A stretch of DNA of 64,000 nucleotides from Schistocerca nitens (lineage: Eukaryota; Arthropoda; Insecta; Orthoptera; Acrididae), in NCBI RefSeq assembly GCF_023898315.1, contig NC_064619.1, positions 481,595,376 through 481,659,375 of the forward strand, given 5' to 3'. Of this stretch, positions 58,801-64,000 are shown in pieces. The stretch's first letter is position 1. Each line of letters opens with the position of its first letter. Below the pieces are notes generated by a model. The model was not told where the DNA came from, ran no database searches, and saw only the letters and a program-made list of their open reading frames with translations. Position numbers and translations under genes: made by a program.

Positions 58801-59313
58801 AGATATTTAGGCGACATGACTGTCACACAGCATACTACTGATGCTGTTTTCGAACATTCCTGGATTTTTATTCCTGCTCATCTGTGTTGACATTTTCCTA
58901 CATTTATAGGAAGCTGCCATGCGTGACACCAGCAATAAAATGTGCCTTCTGAATTGTCACTGAATGACGATACCTGTCCGTACAACGTAGCGTTACGAAA
59001 AGCAGCCACACATCGCTGCTCAACCTGCCCGTCAGTTTTATGGTTATCCACTAGTAATTAGATACAAAAATTACTAACGTCCTTGATGGAATGTGATCCG
59101 AGCATCTCTTCATCCTTGAAGGTCAGAAAGAGATTTACGTTAAGTGCGGTATGCGGCGTAGAGGTGCAAACTAGAGAACAGTGACAGACCTACAACGTGG
59201 ATTACTTCTTGATTTTCTTGCACGACTTAAGCCACAGTATTAGAGCGCCACGCCACTAATCCAGTACATAAAGCTTGAGAGATGAAGCACGCCTCCCGGT
59301 GTCCTGTTTGCAG
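58801..59313. other. Intron end before the TM3 exon
   Basis: Possibly more LINE sequence at the left. No coding motif; the splice acceptor tract is at 59295-59313. Confidence 0.5.
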
Positions 59314-59473
59314 GTGGGTGCTGGGCGACGCGCTGTGCAAGATGTTCCAGTTCGTTCACAGCCTCAGCTACACGGCGTCCATCCTCATCCTGGTGGTGAT
59401 CTGCACCGAGCGCTACGTCGCCATCATACATCCCATGGCCTGCAAGAGCATCCTCACCCCGACCAGGCTCATG
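59314..59473 (+). CDS. TrissinR: Neuropeptide GPCR exon, TM3 and ERY motif (trissin-receptor-like)
   Basis: Next exon of the same receptor. It begins after GTTTGCAG and ends at ATG|GTAAGG, leaving in phase 0. Joining it to the upstream exon restores codon ACG and gives LATT-WVLGDALCKM, with the conserved tryptophan of extracellular loop 1 and the TM3 cysteine that pairs with loop 2. TM3 follows (FVHSLSYTASILILVVIC), then TERYVAIIHP, in which ERY replaces DRY, and the start of intracellular loop 2 (CKSILTPTRLM). The SLSYTASI stretch is what most suggests a trissin receptor. The exon is GC-rich, has no stop, and its phase matches its partner, so the gene looks functional. No TM4 exon is visible in the 4.5 kb that remains. 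A hairpin-forming repeat starts 46 bp after the donor. Confidence 0.87.
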
Positions 59474-59519
59474 GTAAGGATTCACCCGATAACCTCTGAA
59501 TCGCAGGAAACGAGGCCTG

Positions 59520-59990
59520 CGAGAAACACAGGCCGCGGTGCGTACGTCACGAAGGTAGTCCTGCGCTCGCTCGTTCACTCAGCAGACAAACCACGTTTCT
59601 ACACCTGTTAACTCGTAACTAGGCGTGTCCGTACAAACTAAAACTGAATCTTCTACTGGAATCCGCTATTATGGAATCTTACTGTTATCAGTCCTATAGC
59701 GATGGGATGTCCATGGGCCTACTTATAATTTGTTACGGCTGTACTGGCGTACAATAAAATAAGATCATGCTAAAATGATTATCAGTTGCATAACGCACCA
59801 CTTCCAGTACTGTTAAGCAGAAGAGACTAAATGCTGTAAACAAGCCGTGATACAATTTATATCGAACATTGATCTTAAATTAAAGTTTGGAGTTAACAGG
59901 TTTAGAAACGCGTTTTGTCTGCTGAGCTGAGCGAGCGAGCGAGTTCAGGACTACCTTCGTGACGTACGCGCCGCGGCCTGTCTTTCTCGT
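59520..59990. repeat. Hairpin (foldback) element next to the GPCR splice donor
   Basis: Arms of about 95 bp, 59520-59613 and 59892-59990, share ACAGGCCGCGG, CGTACGTCACGAAGGTAGTC and CTCAGCAGACAAA in inverted order, with few mismatches. The loop is about 280 bp without a coding frame. The left arm begins 46 bp after the donor of the TM3 exon, so the receptor pre-mRNA would contain this hairpin. Confidence 0.9.
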
Positions 59991-60357
59991 GGACCCCGCG
60001 CTGGAAAGCAAGTTAATTATGATGACACATTGCATATAACATGCAGAAACACAGTTGCATATTTATACGAATCATTAATGAACAGTGGCTTTGGACATCA
60101 TCTGACCTGTTTCAATAGATCACTTTCATAAAAAGTGTGCTAATTATTTTTTATGGTGGCAGAAATCAAGAGTCGATAGGAATGAATTGATACGCTGTTG
60201 TAGCATTTTCCTTTTAGTTATATAGACCGTAATTTGTACAGTTATCCATGCTACAGGTTTTTTTGACTTCTGTTCTCATTTCTAAATGGTTATTAGCCAC
60301 AGTAATTGATGAATAACTTCCTCAAATCATAGTGTATAGTTTCTGATACATTTACGA

Positions 60358-60450
60358 CAAATGAAAATTTCTGAGAAGGTCGAGATTCGAAATCGGGTTT
60401 CTTGTTCACGAGGTAGATGCGCTAGCCACTAAGCCACCTTGGCAGAGTGG
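60358..60450 (-). repeat. tRNA-Thr-like repeat (SINE head), antisense
   Basis: The inverse reads CCAAGGTGGCTTAGTGGCTA, has a B-box-like TTCGAATCTC and ends TCAGAAATTTTCATTTGTCG. It resembles the + copy at 60715; base pairing of the arms is imperfect, so it is unlikely to be a working tRNA. Confidence 0.7.
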
Positions 60451-60714
60451 CTTTGCACATAGGCATGGACTAGCCTAGTACGCTTTCCTCGTCAATTCAA
60501 ATTCCCATACACGCAGTTTCTTTTGATTAGAGCACACATACATGGGTTTCAGGCTGGATCCCCGTTTTGTTCGATGCTAAGGTGTTATTCCAGTACAGTT
60601 GGAGAGCCTGCTGTTTGAGGTTTTGGGGAATATCAAGAGGCTGAGAAGTGAATGGGAATCTGGATTGAGGAGAGAGGCAAGCGTGAGAAGTCCGTGCAGT
60701 TGTGTAAACCCTCT

Positions 60715-60805
60715 GTGCCGGGGTGGCGTAGTGGTTAGCACGTCTGCCTAGTGAGCAGTAGACCCGGATTCGAGTTCCAGCCTTAGTGCAAATTTTCATT
60801 CGTTG
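60715..60805 (+). repeat. tRNA-Thr-like repeat (SINE head)
   Basis: GGGTGGCGTAGTGGTTAGCA, then an anticodon-like loop CTAGTGA (AGT, Thr) and B-box-like GGATTCGAGTTCC. It is followed by GCAAATTTTCATTCGT, shared with the antisense copy 270 bp upstream. A SINE head rather than a functional tRNA. Confidence 0.7.
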
Positions 60806-61989
60806 CTTCAAGCCTTTCTAGTGAAAGAGAATAGCTAAACCGAAATTCAAGAATAAATCATTTATAAAAGGCTATTTTTAAGCACAGATGCTTTCCGTTT
60901 TGATAACACTGCTCGACGTATTTTTTTTATTTATTTATTTCATTTAGAAGACCAGTACACACTGTTAGAGGAAGATAATTCGGCCATGAATTCAGATTTC
61001 AGATGGTTCATTTTGATGTAACTATAGTTTTTTTAAATGGTTACGGCAGTCTTGCAGCCTTTGTCGGCAAAATAACACGCTTTCGCAAATGAGACTTCCA
61101 AATGCCAACAGTAATAAAGAAGTCTTCCTTGGAGAAACACTCAAAAAAGAAATGACATGGAGGGCACGATAAAAACACGTTTTAGTGTCGTGAAGCAGAA
61201 GATTCCATCTTGTATATAGGGATGTTAAACGCTCTTCCTGTTCCTTCGACAAGTTTAAATCATAAGCAAGGTTGTTGAGACTCCCTTTACATAAAAAGTA
61301 TAGCTCATCTGACTTACAATGGAGCTGAATTTTTCGGCCGGTATGCACATCTCCTTCTCCACCTTCTGGTCCTTCGTCAATGTATTCGTCTTTACTTTCA
61401 CATTATCAGAAAGGACAGCTATTGGTAACTCTTTACTGTCATGTAAACGGCAAGTGAGGATACTGTATAGTTTTTTTTTCCTTTTTTCAAGGTAATTCCA
61501 TACTTTTCTTCAGATTAGAAGACCAGTCCGTTGCGTGGTTCTTTTAAATCACGGCTACAGCAGAGTATCCCTCTAACCAGTCTATCAGAGGTGTAATACA
61601 TAATGAACAGATATATAGGGTAGCCCAGTTCTTCGACTGTCATCTCTCTTATATCCAAAATAAAATTCATAGCTCTTCTTTACAAGAGGGTTAAGTTTTC
61701 GTTATTGCCGTTTCAGAGTTCACCCGTAACACAGAAAAAATTTGCGCTATTTACACAGATATGAGGCATTTCTTCTTCTGAATTACCACAAACCTCCAAC
61801 CTTCACGAAATTTGCACACTGCTTGGCAGTAGCTAACCATCAGAGACATTGTTGAACAGGAATAACCCATGGTTATTGGTATATTTACAGCGAAAATTAT
61901 ACAGATTTCACCATATGGGAAAGGGGGATAATAGACATAAATCACATTCACGTTTGACACAGCTCAGACTGCTGACATGGAGGTCGATA
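60806..61989. other. No gene recognised
   Basis: A 108-codon - strand frame (61022-61348) lacks known motifs. The receptor's next exon was looked for here and not seen. Confidence 0.5.
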
Positions 61990-62370
61990 TCGGACTCTCA
62001 GTAAGAAACGCGTTCCCTCGGGCGTCAGCGCACATTTTGGACCTGCCCATCCCCCAAGGCGGTTTTCAGTTCTTGCGCCGTCCAACGAAGGGGTGTTTGT
62101 TGAAAAACACGTCTGCCAAGAGCATATCAGGCAATCTCAGTAGGGTTTAGATCCGGGGAGTACGCAAGCCATTCCATACGTTCAATATCTTCGCTTTCCA
62201 GTGTATCCAACACCTCGGAGGCCCTGTGTGAGCAGGAATTGTCATCCATAAACACAATGTCGAGGCCTACAGTACCCCTAAACAGAGGGACATCATCCGA
62301 GTAATCTCCTTGTAATACCGCTGTGCTATAACTGTACTTCGGGCAAGGATATGCTACAGTATTCGACTAT
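61990..62370 (-). mobile_element. Tc1-superfamily relic, C-terminal part
   Basis: On the - strand the text MDDNSCSHRASEVLDTLESE and IERMEWLAYSPDLNPTEIA is readable at about 62120-62260, with the second D and the E of the catalytic triad. YALGRRVFQQTP follows. No ends were found. Confidence 0.8.
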
Positions 62371-63193
62371 TTTGCGTAAAGCCAATACACTCCATAACGC
62401 CTAGGTTATACCAATGAAGTTCATAAACATTCTGTGGTGTGTAGTGTGTTCAGCTCAAATTTATTTCACACCATCATGTAGCAACCAATTAAGCTTTTAT
62501 TTGTTTTTTATTTTTTAAATTAAATGAGTTTCTCAATGTTTGGCCTTTTAGGCAAAGCAATGAAAAACTCATTTACATTTTATTGCCAATTTAAATAATT
62601 TACAGAAAATGTAGGTTTAGCCTAGGATGACTTCATATCGTTAAGGCAAGACATGCCCTACGTGAAGCACATAATGTAATAAAGGCACGCGTAAACCTAA
62701 AAAACAGTACCAGAACAGTCCAGAACCGCCTTAATTATAAAATGGTGAGAATAAAACATGATTTTAACTTGACTGATTAAAAAAGGAGAAAACCATACTT
62801 AAAACAATGAGAAACAATGTAACACCAATATCTAGGCAAGTTAATTTTAAACCTAGGAAAGCACATGAGTTGAAGATTAACCACTTTTCGATAACACAAG
62901 AATAAGTTACAACAGATTAACGTATATGTTAAGGTCCCAACACGTCAAAATTTGCTTAAGTTGAGGGCACGTTAACGGATACAAATCAAGAGTTATTCCA
63001 AGTATCAAATAAACTTGAACAACATTAAGCAGTGCGGCCGTGGTTGGAGGAAACAGAGCGAGAGACAGCGGCGAGAGTTGCCGAGCATACGCACTCCAAA
63101 TGACAAACAAGCGGATAAGCAAGCCGACCAAGCGTTGGTGGGGCCCGACCCTGAGTAACACGTACCAGCAGTAGAGTGCAAAAGATTATTAAT
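62371..63193. other. No gene recognised
   Basis: AT-rich, then GC-richer at 63020-63170. May be part of an unrecognised repeat that continues after the SINE to 64000. Confidence 0.45.
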
Positions 63194-63393
63194 TGGCGGC
63201 CGGGGTGGCCGAGCAGTTCTAGGAGCTTCAGTCTGGAACCGCGCAACCGCTACGGTCGTAGGTTCGAATCCTGCCTCGGGTATGGATGTGTGTGATGCCC
63301 TTAGGTTAGTTAGGTTTAAGTAGTTCTAAGTTCTACGGGACTTATGACCTCAGCAGTTGAGTCCCATAGTGCTCAGAGCCATTTGAAGCATTT
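63194..63393 (+). mobile_element. tRNA-derived SINE (main family)
   Basis: Target duplication GATTATTAAT at 63184-63193 and 63394-63403. Full-length, with A-box TGGCCGAGCAG and B-box GGTTCGAATCC. Confidence 0.95.
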
Positions 63394-63403
63394 GATTATT
63401 AAT

Positions 63404-64000
63404 GACAATTTGCTTCAGCACGAATAATTTTAATCAGAAGTCCAAGCCGTGGGTCAAGTAAATAACTCTTAGGATGCAGTTTATAAATCTGAGCTCTTAT
63501 TAAAAACAATGACATCTTAACTGCCTTTTAACAAGTTCGCCAAAAGATTTAAGCCAGCTACAAACATTTTTAAAAATGATTTCAGCGAGAAGATAGTAAT
63601 ATCAGAAAAATTTTTCTTTCTAGCAAACCATTAAAGCAGCCGCGAGGACACTAGCATGACATTCAAAGCTCATCAATACATACATTAGTCCTTATCGGTT
63701 CGGAGAAAACTAATGCCCCCTAGAACAGACAAATTTATGTGAGCCACTTAAACAGAATAGACGCATTATGTAATTTCTTAGGCAGCACAGGTCTTTAGCA
63801 TTAGCTTCAAAGAAACCAGAACGAAGAATGTAAATTACAAACAGGCCAATAAAACAGCAAAAGAGACAATCTGACATAAATAATTTATCAACTTTGGAAC
63901 TGGTAATAGTAAACGTTTCACTGCACCTCCTACTGAAAATTATATGACGTTACTTAACTTAAAAATTTAGAAGAAATAAGGTAAGACGGACATGAAAAGG
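63404..64000. other. No gene recognised
   Basis: AT-rich, no long frame. Nothing identified up to the window end. Confidence 0.5.

Larger units (their letters stand above)
38446..59313 (+). other. 20.9 kb intron of the GPCR gene (phase 2)
   Basis: The interval between the two receptor exons starts GTACGT and ends GTTTGCAG. It has no further receptor exon that I can see. It is packed with transposons in both orientations: Tc1 and mariner relics, a Tigger relic, LINE pieces, a solo LTR, SINEs, microsatellites and foldback repeats. All would be transcribed as part of the pre-mRNA. The calls inside it are listed separately. Confidence 0.8.

Noticed and set aside
59614-64000. Next receptor exon (TM4-TM7)
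   Set aside because: Searched for TM4-like text with splice sites on the + strand and found none that continues the phase.

Overview
This window looks like nuclear DNA of an insect with a large, transposon-filled genome. The high-copy tRNA-derived SINE seen here about 16 times, together with the Tc1 and LINE families around it, points to an orthopteran of the grasshopper/locust (Schistocerca) type. That assignment is inference from remembered repeat families, not a database result. There is no bacterial operon, no CRISPR array, no rRNA and no convincing free-standing tRNA gene.

The only host gene I can support is a split G-protein-coupled receptor on the + strand. One exon (38301-38445) encodes the end of TM1 through TM2. 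The next (59314-59473) encodes TM3, the conserved TM3 cysteine and an ERY version of the DRY motif. The reading phase and the GT/AG splice sites agree across a 20.9 kb intron. The residues best fit the insect trissin-receptor type of neuropeptide GPCR. The remaining exons lie outside the window or were not found.

Almost everything else is mobile DNA. 1-10.8 kb: decayed LINEs (about 440-2660, 3340-4995, 9498-10790) and a deleted mariner-like element with 295-bp inverted repeats (6476-7967). 12.8-22.2 kb: an intact Tc1 inside a palindrome (13007-14428), a Mutator-like transposase relic (14720-15475), a Tc1 relic (16455-17642), a frameshifted Tc1 lying exactly between two copies of a ~180-bp direct repeat (17778-19198), and two more Tc1-type elements. 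24.1-30.75 kb: one LINE carrying first a ~2.5 kb insertion with a foldback structure, then a second intact Tc1 (28935-30356). 31-37.4 kb: two Tc1 relics and a mariner relic. 39-59 kb, the GPCR intron: Tc1, mariner, Tigger and LINE relics, a solo LTR, microsatellites, several SINEs and foldback elements. 59.5-64 kb: a hairpin element 46 bp past a receptor splice donor, tRNA-Thr-like repeats, a Tc1 relic and a SINE.

The most notable points are three near-identical young Tc1 copies with an unusual D-D-32-E catalytic spacing, the insertion of one of them at the junction of a tandem duplication, and SINEs in which different tRNA-like heads are joined to one related tail. No new multi-gene system was found; the rest is nested transposon history around one receptor gene.
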